NCBI GenBank assembly: GCA_032173965.1
Contig: CM063292.1
Span: forward strand, 3,486,001 to 3,550,000
Direction of reading: 5' to 3'
Length of the DNA stretch: 64,000 bases
Origin: Sitta carolinensis
Lineage: Eukaryota > Chordata > Aves > Passeriformes > Sittidae
A program made the translations under genes and the position numbers. Below the pieces are notes generated by a model. The model was not told where the DNA came from. It saw only the letters and a list, made by a program, of their open reading frames with translations, and did not search any database. The first letter of the stretch is position 1, and each line of letters opens with the position of its first letter. Positions 1-11,740 of the stretch are shown piece after piece.

Positions 1-3000
1 CTCTTGTTCCCACTCCTTTCATTACATTTCACCTTGACATTTGCAATTCACCAGATAAATGATTTGCACCAAAATGGGAATCTTTCCATTGATGAGGGAG
101 GATGTGCAGCATCCACAAGAATACTTGGGAGGCTTGTTCCTTCTGTGCCTGGCTCCTGACCTCAGAGGGCTATTTTCCATTTTTATATATTTTCAAATAT
201 AGCTCCCAGGATATATTGGGCTAAATATAGCCACCCAAAAAAGGCATTTGTATTAAAAAGTACCAATATATCAATTTCCCCAGGCATGCCAACCTTTCAG
301 CTTTGTTTGGCAGTTGAGAAGAAGTGAGAACACTGAGTGTCTGTTTTTACTTAGAGAAGGGAGCTGAGCCTGGAGTTGGTTCAGCGTTTTTGCCTCTCTC
401 CAAGTTGTCTTTGTGGCAAAGCTGCTTCCTGGAATCTGGGGTAGAGATCAGATCCCAAAAATGGACCTTCTCCTGTTACTGTGGGGAAAAGCAGGCTGTT
501 TTCTTTGCAAGCACAAGTCCCACATCATTTCCACCCTTGGTAACCTTTTCCCTCGTGTCCTTGCACTTTGCCACTCCTCAAGTCCTTGGGAACACACCTT
601 CCTTTGAACGTGGGCTGAGAAAGAGCCAATGAGCCTGTAACCTCATGGAGCCAAAGAGGAGATACTCAGCCACACAATTCTGACAATTCCCTCAAAAACT
701 ACTGCCTTATCTTCCAAACTAATGTCCTGACTTAGGCTCTTAGTCATCATCACACCCCAAACAAAAAGGGCTTCCACCTCACCACCTGAAGGCTTTTTCC
801 CTTTCCCAAAGCCATCTTCATAAAAAACCCCAAATTACAAGCCCAGAACACTCCAGTAATCTTCAGGTGAAGGTCACTGGTATGGGTATAAAAGCAGAGG
901 ATTTTGGCTGCACGAGGCTTTAAGCACTTTAAATAAGTCCCAAAGAAAGAAGCCTCATATGCTTAAACTTCCAGATGGGCTGTAGGGTTTTTGCTGGTTC
1001 GGGATCTTGGACCACAAAGCACACAAAGGAGATCTGTCAGGCTTCAGATGAACCACAAGGGCAAATTTAATCTGCTTAGAAATGTGCAGCTGACTTGATA
1101 CAGATTTTCTGGTGCACAGATCAAAGCCAGCGCTGCACGCTGGGCTGGCCTGGGTCCCCACGTGTGAAATAGATGGAGAAAAATGAGCAAAAGGAGGGAA
1201 ACTGTGAATGGGGCTTCAATATATGGTAGATCCCCTCCATTTGGTAGAGACCCTGCCTGTTGGCTGGGAGGAAGGAGAGGGGAATGCAGGAATTTTGTTG
1301 CTCTCCCGTGGCTGCTCCAGACAAACCCCAAAAACTGCTCCAACCTCTGGCCTGAGTAGTTTGCTGCCAAGTTCTTTCACCTCCTTGGAGAAAATTCATT
1401 CTTTTAGCCTTCTGGAGGAAATGGTGAGGCAGAAATGATTCCAGACTGGAGAGGATGGGATGGCTTTTATAGTCACAGCATCAATATGGCATTTACAGCA
1501 CAGAACAATTCAACGGGTTTGGGGTTTGTGTGGCTCCTCGAGGTTGCTGTTGAAAAGAAAAAGGAAAAAATGAAGCTGTTTTTGAGGGTTCTGATGTGCT
1601 GGGAGTGTCTCTGCTGTGCTGCAGTGCACCCCTGAGTGACACAGCCTGGCCTGCAGGATGCCAACACCAGCCTCCCCCCTGGTCCCAGAGGACACAGGGA
1701 AAACTTGGTGCCTTTCTGGGCCACTTCATTGAAGGGATGAAATAACAGAGTTTGTGGGAGAATTTAAGTGGCAAAATAGAAATGTTCCCAGAGCAGGATT
1801 TGAAGCCTCGTTGTTTCTCTGAGCTGTCATAAACCAGGACTCTGTGGCCTTCCCCAGACAGGACCTTGACAGCAATCAATAACTAGAAAAATGAAGCCAA
1901 TTGTTGGCAGCAGGATTTAATATCTCTTTGATATGGTGCTTTATTTTATTTCTGTGCCTGGCTGTCATCTGCTGGGACAAGATCTTGGAGGAGTGGAACA
2001 AAATCCAATTTTTATTGCACTTCCACAGAATGAGCAAGTTGGTTTTGCACACCGAGATGAGATTGTGCAGCCCACAGAATAACTGCTCAATCCTCTCTTT
2101 GTCCCCCATCCCCAAATTCCTGAATTCCTCTGAAAGGTTAAATATTGCTCTGCTTTGACCTGGAAAACAAGATATGTCTAACGGATTTTTAAGGATTAAC
2201 TTTTCCAAGGTGCATTATTTAACTCATTACTCCAGCGCTCAGCTGAACTGTCAGCCTTGGGCTCTGTTGTGATACTTGGGATAATCTCCAATTAGGCACA
2301 AGAGGTTCTGCTGGGCAGGCAGCAGAACTCAGGCAGTGCCCAGCACAGGGTGGGCAAAGCCCCCTCAGTGCTGGGGGTGCCCTGGCACTGTGCAGACACA
2401 GGCAGGGCTTTGCTGGGACCCAGGGCTGGGCTGTGGGCCAGCAGCCAAGTGCAGGAGTCAAATCCTTGGCACTCTTACCTTGCAGTGCTGGGAGATGACC
2501 AGTTAAGGTTGTTTATTCTGAGATTTTAGCACTTAATCCTAGAGGTTTGTGGGGTTTTTTTGCTGTAATCCCAGCTCTTCTCCGTTCACTGAGGGCTTGT
2601 CTTGTGGCACACTTGAGACAGAGAACAAGCAAGCAAGCACACAACATCTGCTGTTGGAAGTACAGGACTTATCCCTCTGACTAGCTTTAAATGTGAGTTT
2701 TAACCTTAAAACAAGTATTGCTTCCTATATTAATTAATAATTTAAAATTAATATGAATGATAAAAGAAATATTAATTAATGCCCCAAGTCCTCATTGTGT
2801 TGCCAACAGCTTCACCTGGGATTCAGAAAGGCGATAAACACATATTTTAACATTTTATTTACAAACTCTCCCTTCCTCCCTGCAGGAAAACGTGTGTTTA
2901 GTAAATAACTCTGATGACAAGAGCATGTTTTGTTGTCTGAGTTAAATGAATGTCACAGACTTAATTAGTTACACATTTCCCTAGCAGGAAATGGGAAGCC

Positions 3001-6000
3001 ATTAGAAAGACTGAATTAAAATACCCCTCAGCTACTGCTTCTTTGCAGATGATTCCAATTTGGCTCATCTGCATTTCCCTGCCAGGGGTTTCAGCAGAGA
3101 TGCTGGAGGAGCAGCCCAGGATGAAGGGATGTCTGCAGGTCCCCTGCCCTGGAGGGAGAGCTGTGTCCCTCCCATCCTCTCCCTGCCCTCCGAACAGGGG
3201 GATGAGCCCTTGCTCAGCTGGGTCACTGCTGGCTCTGTCCCTGCCCAGCTCCCTGTGCCCCACATGGCAGGAGCAGCACAAGAGCCTTGGCTCTGAGCAA
3301 GCTCTGCTCATCTTAACCAAGACATCCCTGAATTAGCAGCAGCTTGCAGCACAAATCCAAACCACAGATGGCACGTGGAGGAGGTGAGCTCTGTGCCAGC
3401 CCAGGGCAGCACACCTCTGCTCCCTGAGCCAGCTGTGCCATCCTCCTGTCTCCAGAGGGGAAACCACCCCTATTTCTCGGCATACCTGGGCAACTTCAGC
3501 CCTCTGGTGTTGATGCCTTTGAGGCTGAGCTGGCACAGAGAGCAGCCAGAGCAGAAGGATAAAGCAGGGATTTATTAAAAGGCCTCAATGGACACACCTG
3601 GGCTGCACAAGAGCCCAGCTGGGCACACCCAGGATGAACCCAAAATGGGCACAAAATGGATCACGAGGTCTCAACTTTGATAAGTTCTGTTCCATGAGCA
3701 CATTGGAGTTAATTGTCCAATTACAGCTTCAGGTGATGAAGCTCCATCCTCCTTGTTTTCCTTCTCACTTCACCGTTGTTTTTGTTCTTGGGCCTGAAAG
3801 TGGCATTGGTTGTCCTTGGTCCCAGGCTGGAGCAGGAATTGTTTTGTCTCCCTGCTCTGTGAAGAGAGCTTAGCAGCACTGAATATGAAACCTAAAACAA
3901 CCCACTAAACCAGCACAGAATATGAAAAATATAAAAGCCAAAACTTAAGGCATCAGTGTCAGCTGTCAGCTGCAGCTCAAAAGTAACATCCTTTCCCTTT
4001 GCAGTATTGTCTCCATAACCAGAACAAGCAAAGGGAAAGAGAAGGCTGGGAGAGTGTGAGCTGACAGAAAGGGTTTCAGATTTCCTGAGCTCCCAGCAAT
4101 CTGCTCCAAGGATAACGAGGAAGATGTACTGCTCATTTCACTTCAGGGCCACTTGGAAACGAACTGAGCCACTTAATTAATGAATATATGCAAAACAGGG
4201 AATGGAGGGATAAAAATCACTGAGAGGTGCAATTATTTTGACAGATGCTGCAAGTAGGGTCCTGTAACTCCTCACAGAAGGATTGTGCAGAGCTAATTGT
4301 AATGCGGTGATCTCACAGACAGGCTGCTCTGGGGACTCCTTGGCTTTGGGGGGAATTGATCCTTCACTGAGGCTTCAGTGAGACCTCATGAAAAGCTGAA
4401 AACTGTTGTTGTAAAAGATAATATAGAAAATGGGGTGAGAGCAACCGCTGCAGTTTGAATCAGTGAGCTGAGATGGGATCTTGGCAGCCTGGCCTTGGGT
4501 TGTGTTGGTGTGGAACACGTGAAAGGCACATCCAGACAGGCACAAACACAGCCCAAGCCATCCCTGGGATGCCTTCATGGTGTCAAGGGCTGATAAAGAG
4601 CCAAGGGCAAGGGCTTGTGAACCTTTTAGTCAAAGGTGGTCACTGAAATTCCTTAACTCTGCCCCTGCAAACTGAGAGCAGCACATCTGGAGAGCCAAAC
4701 TCCTCCTCAAAACACTTATCTGTGATTTATGTCACCTCTAGCTTTTAATCCTCCTCATAAGTCAAAATACAGAGTTTTCTCTCTTTTTTTTTCAGAATAC
4801 CCTAGGTAGTCACACAAAGTTCAGAATGAACCCTCAGACTCCCTGAATCCCAGCTGCTCAGAGATTCTTGCTTTAAACCCAAAGCCAGGCTTGCTTTGTG
4901 CAAGTGTAAATCTCAGAGTTGTGGAGTCTTAGAAGTCAGGGCTCAAACTTTCTTAAGCAATTTGCTATTTGAGGATGAATACAGAGAGAAGTGCTCATTT
5001 CAAGTGAGGTCTGATTTTGTTTGGAAATTAAATCTATTTACACCAGCTCTTTGCAGCTTAACAGCCGTGGGTAAACCTCCTGTAACCCCACATGGCATTA
5101 TCAGTTCTGTTTGAGAAGATACTGAAAGCTGAAAACTCACATTTTCTAATTTCAGAGTCTTGTTTGCTGTCTTATTTGATAGCATCCTTTTTTCTTCTGA
5201 CGCTCCATTTCTTCCATTTCCAGTTACAAATGACTCCTCCATCATTCCAGGACTACCAAATATTGCAAAAGATGAATTACATGGAAATAGATGTTTGGTA
5301 CTTTGTTAATTCTACTCAGCAGCAACAATCCAAAAAGCATTACAAAGCCTCTAAAAGCCACTCAGAAAAAGAGAAAACATTCATTTAATTTATTTTAGTG
5401 ATGCTGTTAGTGTCATCCTCAAATGTCACACAGCATTTTCTCTTCTTTTAAAGGCAATTGAGGATCTGACTGCAATTCTGGTACCCATTCTGCCACAACT
5501 GTTGATTTAACTTGAAAGTGTGAGTGTTTTTATGGTGCACAAAATGTCACAACAGAAACATCCAGAGTTGAAGGATCTGAAAGCACAGCATGGCACTGCA
5601 AACTGGAGCTGGGGTCGGGGTCAGATCCACTCTAGGCTTACTCTGGGAGCTGCCTTTGCTGAGACATCTGAGGGTGTTTTTGACAATTTTAAAGAATTCA
5701 GCTGTCCCAGCTGAAGTAAAGAGATTTTTAAGGTAAGATACCGTGATGTTCATGCATATGATGATTTCTTAATAGGAAGGAAGAGGATGGAGAGTCTCTG
5801 CTGGCTGAGCACACTCCTCCATGGAACGAGCTGTGAAATACCTGGGTGAACAAACTGAGATCAAGGAGAGCCTGTGCTTTGAGGGGTGAATTGACAGCAC
5901 GGTGCAGACTGGGCCCTCGGGGTGCACAGCCACAGCTCAGCTCTCCGGGTTGTTTCCCTGCAGTTCTTGCTGGGGCAGCCAGCCTCTCTCTTCCTGCCCT

Positions 6001-9000
6001 CTCACAGCTCGGATTAATGCCAGCTCAGGGCTTTGCTGCCTTTCCCCACTGACAGCCCCGAGTCAGACTTGTCCCTGCAGACAGCAGCTGCACCTTCCAC
6101 AGCAGAGAATGGCTCAGATGAAAGGCAAGGGGCTATGCTATTTTTTTTTATGGCATACTGACTCTTCTAAGTGTATCCCCTGATCCTGACGTATGGCCAC
6201 TTTTACCACGGAGTGTCCACCCGGGAACAGAAGACACTGCACTGTTAGCTGCAGCTGGATGTGTGAACAGCTCAGGACAAAGGGCTTTCTCCCAGAAATC
6301 CCCCCCTATGTCAAAAGAAACATCTTTCAGTGGTAACCTGAGGAAGTGCAGCCACTGTATTAACATCATTAAAAAGTACTTAGGATAAATTTCCACAGCA
6401 GCCCTTTCCCACAGAGCAGTCCCAGCTGAAATGAAAGGCCCGTGGTGCTTTGACTGTGCCCTGATGTTCCACAGCTGAGGGTTTCAAGCCCCTGCACCTT
6501 AAAGTCTTTCTTCAGAAACATAAAGTCAGTACAAATGTAAAAGAAATTCCTGAATATGTTTGTAATTAGCCAAACGAAGCACTACAGGCTGAGGGCACAC
6601 ACCCCCCTTCAGCTGCTGGTGTAAACAAGCACTTCATGATATTTAAAGAATTTTCAGAAAAAAAATCACGATGTGCACTAAACATGGGGAAAGCTCTCCA
6701 GAAAGAGCTTGTACAAAATGAAGTATTTATTTACTAGTTCTCAGACACCTGCTGGTGGGAGGTGTCTGGTTTGCAGCATCCCTAAGGAAGCAAACACACT
6801 GTGGCATCACGACAGAGACCTAATTAAATCCTTTTTCTTCCACAATTAACCTTACAGATTAAACAGGAAGGAAACTAGAACAAAAGTGCTGCTGAAAGAC
6901 AAGGGTAAAACACAGCCAGAAAAGTCTCCTTTCATTGCAGTGCTCCTGGGAGCAAAGAGGGAAATCAGGAAACCAAATCTGAGCCTGTCTGCCCCGTTAG
7001 CCTGACACGCCAGGTGAGTGGTCACAAGTGGGAAATTCAGTTTATACCAACAGGCAGGGATTTGGGCACACACTTGTGAACACACACTGCAGCTCCAAAG
7101 CCAAGTTTTAGCAGCTTCGAGGAGAGGGAAATAAAAAGAAGTGGAAAATATGTTGCTGTAGAGGCAGAGCACTTAGAGAACTTCTGTCAGAGGCCAAGTG
7201 TGGAGATAAACAAATTCTTGTAGACACTGCCCTCGTGCTGCCTTTTAATTGAACTACATAGATCAAGGAGTGCCACGGGGAAGGGAGAAACAAACCAGCG
7301 AGGAATTTAAATGAGTTTTAGGGAGGAATTAGGAAAGTCACCATCCCGCCAGCCCCAGCTGCAAACACCCCGGGTTGGAGGACCATGATCCGCTGGATTT
7401 TCACATCTCACAGCAGCTCTGGAGCCCCTGGAGCAGCTCAGCCCCCTCAAGCCTGGCCCCACACCCTTCACTCCTTCCTCCCGTGCTGGGGGGTTGTTAT
7501 GGACCCCTCCTGCAGGAGCCCCCACTGCTGCCCCATCTCTGTGTGGGGGTAACCCCTCACCTGCAACTCCAGCCAGCCTTCCCCAGGATGTCTGGCTCCT
7601 ACAGCAACCCCTGAGTCCTTCTTGTTTGGGACTGATAATCCTCCTAGACCCAAACACGCACTCTTGAAAGGCTCTGGCTTCAAAGGGGGCTGTGGGCCCC
7701 CAGGAGGAAAAAAAAAAATCATTGGGTTATAGGCAGGCACTTGTCAGGATTTTACCCATGATGAATGACCTAAAACCCAAATAAATCTCTTTACTTGCCC
7801 AGTGCCATGAGGCCTGAGATTTAACTGGAGACCCCAGATGTTACCAGATAATATATAATTACAATGATCATCTTCTGATTAGACCAAAACCCAAAAAGCA
7901 ACACTTGAGTGCCACTGAAGTCAGTGGGAGCTTTGCCAGCAACTCCAAGCTGGCAGGATTTGTCCCAACATTTCTTTCACAGCAGATTTAATTAGTGGTC
8001 GGTAATGAGGCACTCTTAAAATTCCCCACATCTGGGGAAAGAGAAACATGATTAGATTAGAGTGTACAGTTATAATTCACAAATAGGATTGCTAGAACTA
8101 GTTCTCCTCTGCTTTTTTTCTCCTTCTTTGCCAGGAATAACACAATTAAACTCAGCGTCTCCACACGTAAGTGAGTGAGGAAAGGCTGAGGTGAGCTGGT
8201 GGGGAGGAAAGCTGCTGCAGGCTCCTGATTTAGGGGTCCCCATCTCAGATTTGAGGGAATCCTGATTAATTCACACGTGGTCCTTCAGAGAAGGTTGCAA
8301 ATTAACCACAAATCACCCCAGAACACGACAGCAGATGGAAAACAAACCAAGAGGAAATTAGGCAAAAAGTGACTCGCTAAAAAGTGACATTCTTGCACCA
8401 GGTTAATGGACTCAGACTCCTTGCCAGGAGTGTCCTCAGGGCCGTGTCCCAGCACTGCTTTCTCAGACCAAGGCATGGACTGGCTGAGCTCTGATGGGTG
8501 GATTTGAGCTCTGTATTCATTTATCCCAGCTCTGGGTTCCCTCTGAATTTATTGAATTTACTGGGTCAGCCAGAGCTCTGCTCTGAGCACCTCCAGCCAT
8601 TACAAAGTGAGGAGAGAGCAGCACCCCCTTGATTTCTGTCACTGAGCTGCAGAGAAAATGCAAAACACACGCCCAGAGGAGCTGTTCCATGGGAGATACA
8701 GCAGGGGTTGCTCCAGAAAAAGGGTTCTGCTGAGAATCCATGCAGGGATATCTAAGGGCTGGGGGATGGATAAACAACAGCAGAGTGGGGAGGCATGGCT
8801 GGTATGAAAATTGCTCATGAGAGAAGCTCAACAAAAAGGTTGCACACATGGGGTGATGAACAGAAGTTCAGAAATCCGAACTTCAGATTCAGATGGCATG
8901 GTGGCCATGGGCCATGATTCAGATCATGTTCATATTTCTTGGGAAGAAAACCCCAAACAAACAGAACAAGTTGGTTCATGTTTGAGAATTCCATAGGAAG

Positions 9001-10400
9001 CTGTTTCTCTGATTTCCTATGCAAAAATTTTCTTGGTCATCTCCAACTCCTCCAATATTCCAGGTCAGAAAAGAGCAAAGGCTGGAAGCTCAACAAAATG
9101 CTGTGACATAAACACAATGTCAGACCCGAGCTGTAATAATGGCTGGAAATATGGATTTTATTTCTATTTGCTTCCCTGGGTAAGTGTTCCCTGGTTTTCA
9201 TTAACATTTGGAAGAAATGATGCTGACTCCAAAGCAGTGAGGAGAGGAAGCCAGTAAATGTAAGATGGATTATGGGATCACTGCCTGGATTAAGCTGGCC
9301 AGAGAATGGCTACAACCTTCACTTTCACAAAGCACAAGAGCTTCCAGTTGTGGATGCAAAGGACTGGACAGCATGGTTACAGCTATATTAGTATATCCAA
9401 GATTTTTTTCTCTTTTCCTTCCCAGAGGATTACTCCTTTTGCTTGGAATAATAAGCAATAATAATGAGCAGGCTGTAAAACCCAATGATCTGGATGGAAT
9501 TACCTCCAACCTGTTTCAAACAGCAAATGTCCATGATCCTGGTCAGAGCATGGCCAGAAGCTCACTGCAGTCCCAGGAAAGACACACACACATTTCCACA
9601 CTCACAGGATGAAGAAGGATGACTGCAGATGTAACTTTCCTTAGTTTAAATCCACATTTTAATATTGTTCCTGCCCTTCAAACCTCCTTTGTGTGGAAAG
9701 GTGGTATTTGTTTCACTACACAGCCTGGAAGTATTGAGTTTCTGACCTACCTTTGCTCAGTTAGCACCAAAATGAGCAATTACATCCAGCAGAACTGTAA
9801 GATCAAGTGTCAGAAATAGTCTGGTGCCTTCATACTTCCCTGGAGGGATCCCATTTTCATCCTCATCAGGGTACAGTTGTGCATATCTACCAATGTCACC
9901 TCCACAGGGAAAAAGTCCACCTTGTATTGTACACATGAGCTGAGATGCTGAGGAAAGCTCCTGTCACTGTTGGCTGTTTCACACAACCAGGCTCCCACAA
10001 AATTTACTTGAATCTGTTATTGGCATCAGCTGGGATCTCATAAAACCTCAGAATAGCAGTTGACTTTGCATAAGCTTTTCCCTGCTTAAGAAGTACCTAT
10101 CAAGAGTAGGTTTGCAATGAATAAATTCATCTCACCTCTCCAAAATGCTCGTGGAAATGTGTGACCTTCAGGGAACAAGGTGAGGCTTTGGGCTCCAAGG
10201 CTGAGGGGCAAACTTTATTCGAGTATTTCATGTTGTCACTAGCAAGAGGCACTCTGGTACAGAGCATTCCTTGAATTCTCCTCTGCAATGGTAAATCTGG
10301 GGACTCAACCACATGAAATCATTCAGGGCAAACAGAAGCAGACTTAGAATAGAAATTGAGCAGAAATAGCTCCCCACGTGTACACAAAGTTAATAGGCTG
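1..10400. other. Intergenic DNA, no gene recognised
   Basis: Only short chance reading frames are present, interrupted by stops, with no recognisable protein domain. The sequence is AT-rich with scattered homeodomain-like TAATTA cores, for example around 2730-2785, where ATTAATTAAT occurs twice. No tRNA, rRNA or clear transposon end was seen. It may be upstream intergenic DNA of KCNG4 or an intron of an unseen gene; the sequence does not decide this. Confidence 0.6.
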
Positions 10401-10424
10401 GGGATCAGGAAGGAGGCTTTTACT

Positions 10425-10612
10425 GACAGAGTGATCAAGAATGTTCTGCCTGGGCAGGTGGTGCAGTGCCCATCCCTGGGTGTGTTTAACCAGCCTGGCT
10501 GTGGCACTGGGGCTGTGGTTTATCTGAGGGGTTGGGGCTGGGTTGGACTCCATGATCCTGGAGGGCTCTCCCAGCCTGGGCATTCTGGGATTTTGGGATT
10601 CTGTGTATAAAC
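10425..10612 (+). mobile_element. CR1 LINE, truncated 3' end
   Basis: The stretch follows the conserved 3' end of avian CR1 elements: a piece resembling 'CTGCCTGGGCAGGTGGTG', then 'CCATCCCTGGGTGTGTTTAA', then 'GGTTGGACTCCATGATCCTG', a 'GGCTCTCCCAGCCT' block, and a tail of degenerate ATTCTGGGATT-type short repeats. The order of these blocks gives the plus orientation. Only the last roughly 190 bases are present, the usual 5'-truncated state, so the copy is inactive and has no reverse-transcriptase frame. Confidence 0.85.
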
Positions 10613-10806
10613 CAATCCATGTTCATACAGCCCACTGTGGAATGCTGTATCCATCACCTGCAGGGCTCACAGCCTTTCCCAGCTGGCTCTCCCCGAGGAG
10701 CTGCACACAGACCTGCAGGGCTTTGCTAACATTCTGTCACAGGACTGTGCTCTGGCACTGCCTGGCCAGGCTGCAGCTCCCCGAGGGAGTGTGTCGCTGT
10801 GGGCGA

Positions 10807-11150
10807 TGAACAGACGACATGAGACCTCGTTATAAAAACTGTATCTGACTCCCCTTTATTCAAACAACTGCCCTCCTTATATACCTTTTAGAACAGGCCA
10901 CTCTCATTGGTTAGAAGAGTGCCAGAACTCTTCTTCCCATTAGCCCAAAGCAATGGATAGAGACAAGTCTCTATCACATCAGAAATAGAATCCAAAACAT
11001 CACTCTCGTTACAATAACAGTTGGGATGTTTATCTCAAGTCTGTGGGAACAAGGTCTTCTGAAACCTAAACACCATGAAGAGACTGAGTTCAGAAACTCA
11101 GAAACCTCAGGCCTAGAAAACCAGACTACAGGAGAGCATCTCTGCAGAGG
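10807..11150 (-). mobile_element. Endogenous retrovirus-type solo LTR, copy A
   Basis: Read on the minus strand, the segment has a TATA-like TATATAAG (plus-strand 10877-10884 region), an AATAAA polyadenylation signal shortly after it (plus-strand TTTATT at 10855-10860), and ends in ...TGTTCA, so the plus strand begins TGAACAG at 10807. This order is that of an LTR promoter, R region and end. A diverged relative in the same orientation lies at about 16,405-16,760. No gag, pol or env frame adjoins it. The right-hand boundary is uncertain and may extend to about 11,260. No target-site duplication was identified. Confidence 0.6.
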
Positions 11151-11599
11151 AGCAGAGCTGCTCAGAATTAAGTGCTGCTGGGGTGCCAGCCTTTGCTCAG
11201 GCTCCAGGTCTGAGAACAAAGATGTTTCCCTCCAGCAGCAGGGCAGGGAGTCTGAAACTTGAACAATTGCTCTCTTTTCTTCCTCAGGACTTTTCATTCC
11301 AGGGTAAAAGCTTGCCTCTCCTTCCAATTATTTTAACCCCTCGGAGAGCAATCACCTCTTCTAATGGAAGTGATGCCAAAACTCCTGGGAGCACCAGCAT
11401 GGCCCTAAAGAATATAAATCCTTCTCCCACTTTCTCTCTTAATCTCCACTAAATCCCCTTACATTATACTGAATTAGATAACAGGGAGGGCATTAATATT
11501 TCCTCAGATAAGAAATAAGCTGCCCTCAGTTAAATAACCCCTATTATTTATATCCATGTGAGCAACAACCACGAATTAGAAGTTGCTGGATTCCCTGGC

Positions 11600-11740
11600 T
11601 TTTTTCTTTGCTTTTTTAACTTTTTTTCCCTTTTTTTCTTTTTTTTTTTCTTTTTTTTTTCTTTTTTTTTTTTCTTTTTTATTTTATTTTTTAAATATAG
11701 TGGCACATTTCAAAAAGAAAAAAAAAAAAAAAAAAAAAAA
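11600..11740. repeat. Poly(T) tract followed by poly(A) tract
   Basis: About 100 bases of T runs broken by single C or A bases are followed, after a short AT-rich spacer and ATAGTGGCACATTTC, by a run of about 23 A (11718-11740). The two arms are complementary, so the region can fold into a long A-T hairpin. It is low-complexity DNA; the poly(A) may be the end of an old retrocopy, but no body was recognised. Confidence 0.85.
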
